From Caballeronia catudaia (GTDB lineage Bacteria > Pseudomonadota > Gammaproteobacteria > Burkholderiales > Burkholderiaceae): a DNA stretch of 64,000 nucleotides. The translations under genes were made by a program, and so were the position numbers. The notes below the pieces were generated by a model. That model saw only the letters and a program-made list of their open reading frames with translations, had not been told where the DNA came from and did not search any database. The DNA is taken from positions 62,001 through 126,000 of the forward strand of contig NZ_FCOF02000004.1 of the NCBI RefSeq assembly GCF_001544755.2. Reading direction: 5' to 3'. Positions 25,162 to 34,222 of this stretch are shown piece by piece (position 1 is the stretch's first letter; each line of letters starts with the position of its first letter).

Positions 25162-26973
25162 ATGTTGCTCATCGTCCTTGCCTATCTCGGCGGCGCGCTG
25201 ACGATTCTCAGTCCGTGCATCCTGCCAGTGCTTCCTTTCGTCTTTGCACGCGCGGATCAGCCGTTCGTGAAGAGCGGTCTGCCGCTGCTCGCGGGCATGG
25301 GCCTGACCTTCGCCGCAGTCGCGACGCTCGCCGCTGTCGGCGGCGGCTGGGTCACGCAGGCCAATCAATACGGCCGCTGGGCGGCCAGCGTATTGCTCGC
25401 GGTGTTCGGCCTCACATTGCTGTTGCCGAAGCTCGCCGATCGCGTCATGCAACCGCTCGTCAGCGCGGGCAATCGTCTAACCGCGTTCGCGCAACGCGGC
25501 GACGGCAATCCGGGCATGGGCGGATCGTTCGTGCTCGGCATCGCAACGGGGCTTCTATGGGCGCCGTGCGCGGGCCCGATCCTCGGCCTCGTGCTGACGG
25601 GCGCGGCGCTCAATGGCGCGAGCGTCGGCACGACGTTGTTGTTGATCGCCTATGCGGCCGGCGCGGCGACGTCGCTTGCGATCGCGTTGCTCATCGGCGG
25701 ACGCGTCTTCACTGCGATGAAACGCTCGCTGGGCGCCGGCGAATGGGTGCGGCGCGGCATCGGTGCGGCAATGCTCGCGGGCGTCGCCGCGATCGCGCTC
25801 GGGCTCGATACCAGCGTGCTCGCCCGCGTATCGACGGTCGCGACCTCGGGCATCGAGCAACATCTCGTCGACAAGCTTTCGAATCGAAACAACGGCGCGA
25901 TGATGATGTCCGCCAACGCGCAAAAGCAAGCGCACGACGATGCCCCCGCGATGATGCGCGCCAGCACGGAACCGCCGAAAGACGCGACGCTTCCGGTAGA
26001 AGGCGCGTTGCCCCCGCTCGATGGCGCGGTGCAGTGGATCAACTCGCCGCCGCTCACCAAGGAAGCGTTGCGCGGCAAGGTCGTGCTCGTCGACGTGTGG
26101 ACGTATTCGTGCATCAACTGCCTGCGCACGTTGCCGTATCTGAAGAGCTGGGCGCAGAAGTATCGCGATCAGGGGCTCGTGGTGATAGGCGTGCATGCGC
26201 CGGAGTTTGCATTCGAGCGCAACGTCGATAACGTGAAGCAGGCGGTCCACGATCTCGGCATCGACTATCCCGTCGCGATCGACAATAACTTTGCGATATG
26301 GCGTGCACTGAACAATCAGTATTGGCCCGCGCATTACTTCATCGATGCACAAGGCAATATCCGTTATCACCATTTCGGTGAAGGCGACTACGCGCACTCG
26401 GAACACGTGATTCAGGAACTGCTCGCCGAAGCGGGTCATGGCGTCGCGCCCGCCACCGCAATGACCGCGCATGACGACAAGGCTATCAGCCAGGGCGCGA
26501 TGATGCAGGCCGATAATGCGGACATGCGTTCACCGGAAACATACATCGGTTATCAGCGCGCGGAGCAGTTCATGTCGCCTGGCGGCGCGACGCCCGATCG
26601 CCTTCACGACTATGCCGCGCCGAAATCGCTCGACGTCAACGACTGGGGGCTTGCGGGCGCATGGAAAGTCGGCGCGGAGCACGCGACGCTCGAAGGCGCC
26701 TCGGGCCGCATCGTGTATCGCTTTCATGCACGCGATCTGCATCTCGTGCTCGGGCCGTCGAAGGATGGCAAGCCCGTGCGTTTTCGCGTGAGTGTCGATG
26801 GCGCCGCGCCGGGCGCTTCGCATGGCAGCGACGTGAACGCCGATGGAAGTGGTACCGTGACCGGGCAACGCCTCTATCAGCTCGTGCGGCAAACGGGGCC
26901 CGTCGCGGATCGCACTTTCACGATCGAATTTCTCGATCCTGGCGTCGAAGCCTACGCATTCACGTTCGGTTGA
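25162..26973 (+). CDS. DipZ-like CcdA/thioredoxin fusion, electron donor for exported Msr
   Basis: A 603-residue three-part protein. Residues 1-235 are a CcdA/DsbD-type six-helix transmembrane domain that carries reducing power across the membrane, with paired Cys in LSPCILPVLPF and WAPCAGPILGL. Residues about 285-430 form a periplasmic TlpA/thioredoxin-like domain with the active site SCINC. Residues about 450-603 match the beta-sandwich C-terminus of DipZ proteins. Flanked by exported MsrB and MsrA genes, it most likely reduces those enzymes in the periplasm. The ribosome site before ATG 25162 is weak, 40 bp after msrB. Confidence 0.9.
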   Translation: MLLIVLAYLGGALTILSPCILPVLPFVFARADQPFVKSGLPLLAGMGLTFAAVATLAAVGGGWVTQANQYGRWAASVLLAVFGLTLLLPKLADRVMQPLVSAGNRLTAFAQRGDGNPGMGGSFVLGIATGLLWAPCAGPILGLVLTGAALNGASVGTTLLLIAYAAGAATSLAIALLIGGRVFTAMKRSLGAGEWVRRGIGAAMLAGVAAIALGLDTSVLARVSTVATSGIEQHLVDKLSNRNNGAMMMSANAQKQAHDDAPAMMRASTEPPKDATLPVEGALPPLDGAVQWINSPPLTKEALRGKVVLVDVWTYSCINCLRTLPYLKSWAQKYRDQGLVVIGVHAPEFAFERNVDNVKQAVHDLGIDYPVAIDNNFAIWRALNNQYWPAHYFIDAQGNIRYHHFGEGDYAHSEHVIQELLAEAGHGVAPATAMTAHDDKAISQGAMMQADNADMRSPETYIGYQRAEQFMSPGGATPDRLHDYAAPKSLDVNDWGLAGAWKVGAEHATLEGASGRIVYRFHARDLHLVLGPSKDGKPVRFRVSVDGAAPGASHGSDVNADGSGTVTGQRLYQLVRQTGPVADRTFTIEFLDPGVEAYAFTFG

Positions 26974-26988
26974 GCCTGAGGAGCAGAC

Positions 26989-27702
26989 ATGTCGAAGATC
27001 ACCAGCAGGACTTTCAAGGCCGCGAGCGTAGCCGTGCTGTTCGCGGGCGCGTTCGCATTGCAACGCGCCGCGCATTCGAGTGAGGAGGCGGTCAAGATTC
27101 CGCCGCCCGCGCGCGATGAATCCGCGGGCGCCGTGCACACGGAAACCGCCGTATTCGCGGGCGGCTGCTTCTGGGGCGTGCAAGGCGTGTTTCAGCACGT
27201 GCGCGGCGTGAAGGAAGTGATGTCGGGCTATGCGGGCGGCGCGGCGAACACCGCGCAATACGATCGCGTCAGCGAAGGCGACACCGGTCACGCGGAGTCG
27301 GTCCGCATCAGCTATGACCCGGCGCAGGTCACCTACGGCAAGCTCTTGCAGGTTTTCTTTTCGGTGGCGCACAATCCGACGCAACTGAACTATCAGGGCC
27401 CTGACCACGGCACGCAATACCGCTCCGCCGTGTTTCCGACGAACGCTGCGCAACGCGAGATCGTCAACGCGTATATCGCGCAACTCGACAAGGCGCACGT
27501 CTATGGCGGCAAGATCGTCACGAAGGTCGAGGATTACAAGGGCTTCTATCCGGCGGAAGGCTATCACCAGAACTATCTGACCGAGCATCCGGAAAGCCCG
27601 TATATCGCGATCAACGATCTGCCCAAGGTGGCCAACCTCAAGCAGATGTTTCCCGATGCTTACCGTCAGGATGCGGTGCTCGTGACGGTCGCGTCCAAAT
27701 AG
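26989..27702 (+). CDS. msrA: Exported methionine-S-sulfoxide reductase MsrA
   Basis: A 237-residue MsrA with an N-terminal signal or anchor (residues 10-28, ASVAVLFAGAFALQRAA). The catalytic motif AVFAGGCFWGVQG places the nucleophilic Cys at 60. GYAGGAANTAQYDRVSEGDTGHAESVRISYDP and YRSAVFPTNAAQ are typical, but the C-terminus lacks the usual resolving-Cys tail. It starts 15 bp after the DipZ-like gene, with GAGGAG. Together with MsrB both methionine-sulfoxide diastereomers can be repaired outside the cytoplasm. The 3' end overlaps the convergent aminotransferase gene by 37 bp. Confidence 0.93.
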   Translation: MSKITSRTFKAASVAVLFAGAFALQRAAHSSEEAVKIPPPARDESAGAVHTETAVFAGGCFWGVQGVFQHVRGVKEVMSGYAGGAANTAQYDRVSEGDTGHAESVRISYDPAQVTYGKLLQVFFSVAHNPTQLNYQGPDHGTQYRSAVFPTNAAQREIVNAYIAQLDKAHVYGGKIVTKVEDYKGFYPAEGYHQNYLTEHPESPYIAINDLPKVANLKQMFPDAYRQDAVLVTVASK

Positions 27703-28793
27703 GCGTCGAGGATCGCGAGCACATCGGGCATGTTGCGCCTGCCGAAGCCGAGTCGAACATGCGCGTCGCCATGATCGATCAACGTCGAAGGCAGCAGCAA
27801 CACGCCCGTTCGTTCGATCAGTTTCGCGCAGAACTCCTCGGCGTGCCCCTGCGTGAGCCGCACGAAGCCGATCGTGCCCGCACGCGGACGACGCCATGTG
27901 AAGCGATCCGCGTGACGCGCGAAGAAATCGTCGAGCCGCAGCAGATTGGCGCGCACGATCGACACATTGCGTTCGATGAGCGCATCGGTGTGACGTACGG
28001 CGATGGTCGAAAGATATTCGCTCGGGGCGCTGTTGCTGATGGTGAGATAGTCCTTGAACGTGCTCATGCGCTCGATCACATGCGCGCTTTTCGACGCGAT
28101 CCAGCCGAGGCGCAGACCGGCGAGTCCGTGCGTCTTCGATAAAGCGCCGAGAGAGATGGCACGTTCGTAGACATCGCAGGCGGCGGGCAGGCGATCGGCC
28201 CGATCGTGCTCGAGCCCGCGATACACTTCGTCGCTGAAAAGCCATAGCCCATGCCTGCGCGCGAACGCGACGATCGCGTCGAACACTTCGCGCGAAGGCA
28301 GATAGCCGGTCGGATTGTGCGGCGCGCAGATCACGAGTGCGCGCGTGGCGGGCGTGACGAGCGCTTCCAGCTCATCGGGATCGAGCGCCCAGCCCGCGTC
28401 CTCGCGCGCCTTCCAGGGCGACACCTTCGCGCCCATCGCCTCCGCCACCGAATAGTGCGACTGATAGCCGGGCATATGCACGATGACGTGATCGCCCGGC
28501 GCGAGCATCGTGTTCATGAAGGAATAGATGGCTTCCTGCGCGCCCGTGTGCACGATGATGTCATCCGCCTCGATGTTCGCGTACAGCGACGCCAACTCGC
28601 GCCGCAGCGCCGGCGCGCCGGGATACTCGGTATAGCCGAGCCAGGTCTCGCGCAGTCCGTCGAGCGCGTTCGGCTCGAGGGCGAGCAATTCGCCTATCGA
28701 CATCGATTCGGGATCGGAACTGCACAGCAGATGGCGCGCGGTGAATTCGTGCCGCGCGAAGTAACGTTCGAGCTTGAAGGGAGTCGGCTGCAT
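27666..28793 (-). CDS. PLP-dependent class I/II aminotransferase
   Basis: A 375-residue fold-type I aminotransferase. Features are IIVHTGAQEAIYSFMNTMLAPGDHVIVHMPGYQSHY (cofactor-phosphate region), CAPHNPTGYLPSREVFD (N-P-T-G substrate motif), LWLFSDEVYRGLE (Asp for the pyridine N) and SLGALSKTHGLAGLRLGW with the Schiff-base Lys. Substrate unknown. ATG 28793 is chosen; frame extension to 28850 reaches into the divergent promoter. It is divergent from a frameshifted ArgP/LysG-type regulator, which may once have controlled it. Confidence 0.88.
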   Translation of the reverse strand: MQPTPFKLERYFARHEFTARHLLCSSDPESMSIGELLALEPNALDGLRETWLGYTEYPGAPALRRELASLYANIEADDIIVHTGAQEAIYSFMNTMLAPGDHVIVHMPGYQSHYSVAEAMGAKVSPWKAREDAGWALDPDELEALVTPATRALVICAPHNPTGYLPSREVFDAIVAFARRHGLWLFSDEVYRGLEHDRADRLPAACDVYERAISLGALSKTHGLAGLRLGWIASKSAHVIERMSTFKDYLTISNSAPSEYLSTIAVRHTDALIERNVSIVRANLLRLDDFFARHADRFTWRRPRAGTIGFVRLTQGHAEEFCAKLIERTGVLLLPSTLIDHGDAHVRLGFGRRNMPDVLAILDAYLDATVTSTAS

Positions 28794-28886
28794 GGAGCGC
28801 TTGATCGCGGTCGAAGAAAGCCTCAGTCTGCATGTTCCCCCGACATGCAACCAGCTAATCTTTCTAATTTCGATTAAGCAACGCTA

Positions 28887-29778
28887 ATGCTCGATTACGC
28901 CCTCCTCGATGCGCTGCTCGCCGTGGTTCGCACCGGTTCCTTCGAACGCGCCGCGCGCGATCTCAACGTCACGCGCTCCGCCGTATCGCAACGCGTAAAG
29001 CTGCTCGAAGAGCGGGTGGGCAGCCTGCTCGTCAAGCGCGGCCAGCCGTGCGAGGCGACCGCATCGGGCGCGCTCCTGTGCCGTCACACCGAACGCGTGC
29101 AATTGCTCGAAGCGGAACTCGGCGGACGCATGCCTTCATTGCCCGGCACGCCGAGCGAGCGGCGCGCGAAATTGCGCATCGCCGTGAACGACGACAGCAT
29201 GAGCACCTGGTTCATCGACGCCGCCGCGAAATTTTGCATCGAACGCGAACTGATGCTCGATCTCGTCGTGGATGATCAGGATCACACCGCGCAGCGCATT
29301 CGCGAAGGCGACGTTCAAGGCGCGATCACTACGCAAGCCGAGCCGGTTTCCGGCTGGCGCTCGGTGAAACTCGGACGTATGCGCTATCGCGCGGTGTGCT
29401 CACCCGGGTACTTCGAGCGTCATTTCGCGGACGGCCTGACACGCGACGCCCTGCGGCGCGCCATGTGTGAATTTCAACGAGAAGGACGAATTGCAGAAGC
29501 GCTTCGCAAAGCGCGTGTGCCGCGTGGATATCGAACCGCCCGCGCATGTCGTGCCGCATGGCGCAGGCTTCGTTCGCGCGTGCACGTCCGGGCTGGCGTG
29601 GGGCATGTGCCCGCAACGGCTCGTCGCGCGGCAGCTCGAAAGCGGCGAGCTCGTGGAAGTGCTGCCCGGCTCGCGTTTCGACGTTGATCTCTACTGGCAG
29701 AGCTGGCGTCTCGCGCTCGGCTGGCTCGACGAACTCAGCGCGATGCTGAAGCATCGCGCCAAATCGTTTCTCGACTAA
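28887..29778 (+). pseudogene. ArgP/LysG-type LysR regulator, frameshifted
   Basis: The first frame begins as a good LTTR (LLDALLAVVRTGSFERAARDLNVTRSAVSQRVKLLEERVG) and continues through the effector domain to about 29460 (GYFERHFADGLTRDALRRA). Family similarity then moves to another frame (29467-29778: NFNEKDELQKRFAKRVCRVDIEPP, then GLAWGMCPQRLVARQLESGELVEVLPG) and ends normally at 29778. The two parts sum to the family length of about 295 residues. A single indel at about 29460-29470 explains it: either a true frameshift or a sequencing error. The second part carries nearly all of the C-terminal ligand-domain lobe. Confidence 0.82.
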
Positions 29779-29781
29779 ACG

Positions 29782-30159
29782 CTACGCGTCGCGCGTTTCG
29801 AACGAATCCACGCGATCGCGATAGAACGCGAGATGCTCCTTGATCTCGGCGACAGCATCGTACGGAGATTCATACGTCCACACCGCGTTGGCAGCCTTTT
29901 GTCCACCTGAAGGAATGCTGTAGTAGCTGCATTCGCCCTTGTAAGGGCAATACGTAGTGTGCGACGTGCGCTCCAGTTGCGACATGTCCACGTCCTTGCG
30001 CGGCACGTAAAGCACCTCGGGATACGAGGCCTCGCGCAATGAAAGCGCCTCGGTCGTATCAGCGATCACATGGCCGCCCGCTTTCACGATCACGCGCAGC
30101 GGAGTGCGCTCGATCGTGATTGGATGGTCGGGACCGGGAATCTTGACGGCTTTGTCCAT
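29782..30159 (-). CDS. DUF427 family protein
   Basis: A 125-residue protein of the DUF427 beta-barrel family. Conserved motifs are VIADTTEALSLREASYPEVLYVPRKDVDM and the signature TYCPYKGECSYYSI, with WTYESPYDAVAEIKEHLAFYRDRVD at the C-terminus. No enzymatic function is established for the family. It ends 3 bp from the convergent LysR remnant. ATG 30159 is the natural family start. Confidence 0.88.
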   Translation of the reverse strand: MDKAVKIPGPDHPITIERTPLRVIVKAGGHVIADTTEALSLREASYPEVLYVPRKDVDMSQLERTSHTTYCPYKGECSYYSIPSGGQKAANAVWTYESPYDAVAEIKEHLAFYRDRVDSFETRDA

Positions 30160-30389
30160 GAGTTTCTTCCTGCGTTAGGCACGCAAAGCAAGCGGAAGGA
30201 CCGATGGTAGCGTCGTTGCGCCAAACGCGCAGTCTCCTGACCGCGCGTGAGCGACGAATCGGTTTGCGCAAACGAGAGCGCCGGCGCCACCATTCGATTT
30301 CATGGGCCGCACACGGTGATTTCTGTGCGTGCTCCATAAATCAGCATCGCCCGAGCCCGCCCTTTTGCCGGAGTGCGCCGCAACGCGCA

Positions 30390-31283
30390 CTATGAACCCT
30401 TGCTTTCGATTGCTTTCACGAGCACGTGCAGCATGCGGTTCGCGGGCGTCGGCACGCCGCGCGCTTCGCCCCGCCGCACGATAAGCCCGTTCAGATGATC
30501 GATCTCGCTCTTCTTGCCGCGCGCGAGGTCTTGCGCCGTCGACGAATACTGGTTCTGCATCGTCTCGGCGATACGGCGTACCGCTGCATCGACATCGCCG
30601 GGAATCGTCACGTTATCGGCCTTTGCCACGGCGAGGCATTCATCGACGACATCGCGCATCGCACGCGTCACGCCTTCGCCCTGCACGAGCTTTCCGTATG
30701 GCAACTGCGTGATCGCGGACAACGCGTTATACGCGCAGTTCAGCACGAGCTTCGCCCACAGCGCGCCGCGCACGTTATCGGAGATCTCGGTCGGCACGCC
30801 TGCATCGATGAGCGCCCGCGCGACGTTCTCGCTTTGCGTCGAAGGCTCGATCACGAGTTCGCCGCGCCCGTTGTGCTTCACATGGCCGGGGCCTGCCATT
30901 TGTGCGGCAACATACACGACCGCGGCCGCCGCTTCCTGCGGCAACAGTTCGCGCAGACGCTCGGCGTTTTCGACGCCGTTTTGCAGCGAGAGAACGAGTG
31001 CATCGCGTTCGAGATACGGCGCGAGCGACTGGGCCGCGCTATCCGTATCGGTGGATTTCACGCAGAAGAGCACCAGTTGCGCGCCCTTCGCGGCGCTGGC
31101 TTCGGTGCTCGCAGACACACGCACGCGCTCGTCGAAATGCTGGGTGTCGAGGCGCAAGCCTTCGCGCCCGATCGCCTCGACATGCTGCGGCCGTGCGATC
31201 AGCACGACCTCGTGACCCGCACGCGCAAGCATGCCGCCGTAATAACAACCGACCGCGCCCGCACCCATGACCGCGACTTTCAT
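30390..31283 (-). CDS. panE: 2-dehydropantoate 2-reductase (ApbA/PanE family)
   Basis: A 297-residue NADP-dependent reductase of the pantothenate pathway (ketopantoate to pantoate) or a relative. The N-terminal Rossmann motif is KVAVMGAGAVGCYYGGMLARAGHEV. The catalytic Lys and Glu regions are visible as ALWAKLVLNCAYNALSAITQLPYG (Lys near 177) and DLARGKKSEIDHLNGLIVRRGEARGVPTPANRMLHVLVKAIE near the C-terminus. Length is typical. Burkholderiaceae often carry several paralogues, so biosynthetic assignment is moderate. It is monocistronic and divergent from the GntR gene. Confidence 0.85.
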   Translation of the reverse strand: MKVAVMGAGAVGCYYGGMLARAGHEVVLIARPQHVEAIGREGLRLDTQHFDERVRVSASTEASAAKGAQLVLFCVKSTDTDSAAQSLAPYLERDALVLSLQNGVENAERLRELLPQEAAAAVVYVAAQMAGPGHVKHNGRGELVIEPSTQSENVARALIDAGVPTEISDNVRGALWAKLVLNCAYNALSAITQLPYGKLVQGEGVTRAMRDVVDECLAVAKADNVTIPGDVDAAVRRIAETMQNQYSSTAQDLARGKKSEIDHLNGLIVRRGEARGVPTPANRMLHVLVKAIESKGS

Positions 31284-31760
31284 GTTCCGCTTCTCCTCGT
31301 TGCGTTGCTATGGCTCGCAAAGGTAACACACGGGCGCTGCATCGAAACGCTGCGTGCGATGCTTCGCATAACCGATGACGCGCAAACGCTTGCGCAACTC
31401 GACCCTGATCACGCCGCGTGCCGTGCCCGCCGTATTTTGTGGGCGGACGCACGATAGTCAGTCGAATTAGCGGTGGACCATATTGTTAAAACCGGCCACA
31501 CGGAGATACGCTTCCTTTCAGCGGATCGACGATGCTGTCCAAACAAATGCCGGCCGCTGCGGGGGTGCGGCTCTTGCCGCATCGGTAGCTGAAAACCTGG
31601 GGACCAAATACACGGCGTGCCCGGAAGGGGAAACGCTTCGCGCGAGCACTCGGCCGCGCGGCGCACCGAGGCGCTGTGATCTTAGACAAACGCTGGCTTT
31701 GCTGCCTGGACACACGTGGCAATGAGCCGCAAGCGTGGGCGTTATCACGAGAACAAGAAA
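31284..31760. other. Divergent intergenic region panE / GntR
   Basis: About 480 bp. No gene is convincing; both long frames here are shadows without codon bias. It should contain both promoters. I saw no clear FadR-type palindrome. Confidence 0.45.
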
Positions 31761-32471
31761 ATGAATCATGGATATGAAGCATCGCTCGTCAAGCGCGTGG
31801 TGAATCAACTCGTCGCGGGCATTGTGGGCGGCGAATACCAGGACAACGTGCTGCCGCCACAAGTCATCTTGTCGAAGAAGCACGGCGTCAGCCGCACCAT
31901 CATGCGCGAAGCCCTGAGCATTCTCATCTCGCGACGCATGCTCGACGTGCGGCCGAAAACGGGCACGCGCATCAAGCCCGCACGAGAATGGCTCATCATG
32001 GACCCGGAAGTCGCGGAATGGCGCCTTCGCGCACTGCACGATCCCGATTGCATCCGCCGGCTGATCGAGTTCCGCTCGCTCGTCGATCCGCCCGCCGCCG
32101 CGCTCGCCGCCACGCGCGCGAATCGCCATCAGCGCATCGCCATCAACGCGGCTTATCAGCGGCTCGTGCATGCAAGCCCGTCCGAGCCGCTACAGTCGGC
32201 CGCGGAAGACGCCTTGCAGGCCGCCATCGTCGATGCCAGCGGCGACGAAATGCTGCGGCAGATGGGCAGCGTCGTGCGCGTCGGCATCCGAACGATGAAG
32301 GCCGCCCTGCGCACGCAGCCGCATGCGCTGCCGCGCGTGCCCGATTCGCAACTCGGCGACTACGGCCGGGTCGTGCGCGCCATCGAAACCGCCGACGGCG
32401 ACGGCGCGCGCACGGCGATGTCGCAAGTGCTGTCGCGCACCGCCTCGATCTGGATCGAAGAAATCGCCTGA
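31761..32471 (+). CDS. FadR-subfamily GntR transcriptional regulator
   Basis: A 236-residue regulator. The N-terminal winged HTH (VILSKKHGVSRTIMREALSILISRRMLDVRPKTGTRIKP) spans about 34-73, followed by an all-helical FCD ligand domain (RRLIEFRSLVDPPAAALAATRA, then AEDALQAAIVDASGDEMLRQM). In FCD proteins Asp/His metal ligands coordinate a carboxylate effector; here the usual second-helix His is not evident. ATG 31761 has a weak ribosome site. Usual GntR targets are sugar-acid genes, but none are adjacent. Confidence 0.85.
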   Translation: MNHGYEASLVKRVVNQLVAGIVGGEYQDNVLPPQVILSKKHGVSRTIMREALSILISRRMLDVRPKTGTRIKPAREWLIMDPEVAEWRLRALHDPDCIRRLIEFRSLVDPPAAALAATRANRHQRIAINAAYQRLVHASPSEPLQSAAEDALQAAIVDASGDEMLRQMGSVVRVGIRTMKAALRTQPHALPRVPDSQLGDYGRVVRAIETADGDGARTAMSQVLSRTASIWIEEIA

Positions 32472-32642
32472 ACTGCATCCATCGGCGCGGCCACGGGCCG
32501 CCGCCGTTTCAAACCTCCGAGCCGGGAGCGTATCTTGCGCGCCCCGGCGCCGCAGTTTCGCCTCGCATGCGCCGCCCACGTGACTACAATGAGTGGAGCC
32601 GCAAGCGATTAGGCGCCTGGCGTTGAAAATACGGAGGCTGGA

Positions 32643-33128
32643 ATGGCAGAGCTCGAAAAGGAAAAGGTTGTCGCCGTCCTGAACAAGATTCTCGAATCCG
32701 AACTGGCCGGCGTCGTGCGTTACACGCACTATTCGTTTCTCGTGTTCGGCTTCGGCCGCATTCCGATCGTGTCGTGGCTGCGCGCGCAGGCCGACGAATC
32801 GCTCACGCACGCGCATCAGGCCGGCGAATGGATCACGACGCTCGGTGCGTATCCGTCGCTGGAAATCGGCCCGCTGCTCGACAATCACACGTTCGACATC
32901 GCCACGATCCTGCGCGAATCACTACAGGCCGAGAACGTCGCGCTCGGTCTGTATCGCGACTTGCTGACAGTCGTGGAAGGCCGTTCGGTCGCGCTGGAGG
33001 AATACGCGCGGCAGATGATCGAGGTGGAGGAAATGCACGCCGGCGAAGTCGACAAGATGCTGCGCAGGCCCGGCGAAGTCGATACCTCGCCCGAGCGCCG
33101 CACGGGTCACGGTACCGAGCCGAAATAA
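32643..33128 (+). CDS. Bacterioferritin/ferritin-like diiron protein
   Basis: A 161-residue four-helix protein of the bacterioferritin type. Iron-ligand positions are recognisable: LESELAGVVRYTHYSFLVFG (Glu near 19), ADESLTHAHQAGEWITTLG (Glu and His near 52-58), ESLQAENVALGLYRDLL (Glu near 95) and IEVEEMHAGEVDKML (Glu and His near 128-132). The usual haem-ligand Met is not evident, so haem binding is doubtful. It probably stores or detoxifies iron, beside a peroxiredoxin. ATG 32643 follows GGAGG. Confidence 0.82.
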   Translation: MAELEKEKVVAVLNKILESELAGVVRYTHYSFLVFGFGRIPIVSWLRAQADESLTHAHQAGEWITTLGAYPSLEIGPLLDNHTFDIATILRESLQAENVALGLYRDLLTVVEGRSVALEEYARQMIEVEEMHAGEVDKMLRRPGEVDTSPERRTGHGTEPK

Positions 33129-33135
33129 CAAAAAC

Positions 33136-33160
33136 GCCGGCCCGCATGGCGCGGGCCGGC
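33136..33160. terminator. Bidirectional terminator between bacterioferritin-like and peroxiredoxin genes
   Basis: GCCGGCCCGC-ATGGC-GCGGGCCGGC is a perfect 10-bp stem. On the minus strand it is followed by C-G-T5, so it best serves the peroxiredoxin transcript, and it lies 8 bp after the ferritin-like stop. Confidence 0.8.
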
Positions 33161-33203
33161 GCTGCTTCATCGCACGAACGGAAGAAAGAGGCGCGCGTGA
33201 GCG

Positions 33204-33860
33204 TTACTTCGGCTGCGCGACGGTGCGCAGATAGGGCTTCAGCGTCTTGAAGCCGTCGGGGTACTTCTTCTTCGCGTCTTCATCCGACACCGACGTCGGG
33301 ATGATCACATCCTCGCCCGGCTTCCAGTTCACCGGCGTCGCAACCGTGTGCTTCGCGTTCAGTTGCAGCGCGTCGAGCAGGCGCAGCACTTCGTCGAAGT
33401 TACGGCCCGCGCTCATCGGGTACGTGAAGGTGGCCTTCACCTTCTTGTCCGGACCGACGATGAACACGGCGCGAATGGTCGCGTTGTCGGCCGCGGTGCG
33501 CGGATTCGCGCCGCTCGCGTTCGGGTGGATCATGTCGTAGAGCTTCGCGACGTTGAGATCGGCGTCGCCGATCATCGGATAATTCACCGCCGTGCCCTGC
33601 GTTTCCTCGATGTCCTTCGCCCACTGCGAGTGATTGGTCACCGGATCGATCGAGAGGCCGATGACCTTCGTGTCGCGCTTGTCGAACTCGGGCTTGAGCC
33701 TGGCCATATAACCGAGTTCGGTCGTGCAGACCGGCGTGAAGTCTTTCGGATGCGAGAACAGGATGGCCCATTTGTCGCCGATCCACTCGTGGAAGCGGAT
33801 CGTGCCTTCGGTCGTCTCTGCCGTGAAATCGGGAGCTTCATCACCAATGCGTATAGCCAT
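33204..33860 (-). CDS. 1-Cys peroxiredoxin (Prx6 family)
   Basis: A 218-residue cytoplasmic peroxidase. The peroxidatic Cys45 lies in HPKDFTPVCTTELG, the conserved PxxxTxxC motif. The long C-terminal domain (WKPGEDVIIPTSVSDEDAKKKYPDGFKTLKPYLR) is specific to the Prx6 group. ATG 33860 gives the family start MAIRIGDEAPDF; the extra frame to 33938 is upstream DNA. It converges with the ferritin-like gene, making a peroxide/iron defence pair. Confidence 0.93.
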   Translation of the reverse strand: MAIRIGDEAPDFTAETTEGTIRFHEWIGDKWAILFSHPKDFTPVCTTELGYMARLKPEFDKRDTKVIGLSIDPVTNHSQWAKDIEETQGTAVNYPMIGDADLNVAKLYDMIHPNASGANPRTAADNATIRAVFIVGPDKKVKATFTYPMSAGRNFDEVLRLLDALQLNAKHTVATPVNWKPGEDVIIPTSVSDEDAKKKYPDGFKTLKPYLRTVAQPK

Positions 33861-34222
33861 ATCAATTCTCCACATGATGGAAAGTCCGGTGAACGTTCCG
33901 CTGTAAAAACGGAACGGATGCCGGGTTGAAAAATGCAACTGTGAATCCGATTATAGTGCGCCGCGCATCGGCATCCGAATGATGCTTGGTCACGCCCTCG
34001 AGCATCGTGTGGTCTTGCGTCGCGCGCAATGGACGAGGTTGTCGAAAGAGCGCGGCACACTTCGTGCTGTCGCGCTCCCGCTGAACGAGCGTACGCAATA
34101 AAACCCTTCGCTTAAGATGCGGTTCATAGGGCGCCACGCTCGAATTCTGCTGCAAAATCTGCTATCACAAGACGACGTAACGTCAGAACGAACGTGCAGG
34201 TGTGGAAGCACAGGAGGCGATC
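33861..34222. other. Divergent promoter region peroxiredoxin / permease
   Basis: About 360 bp with no gene. A short palindrome GACGTAACGTC lies at 34174-34184, about 40 bp before the permease start, a possible operator. Confidence 0.45.
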
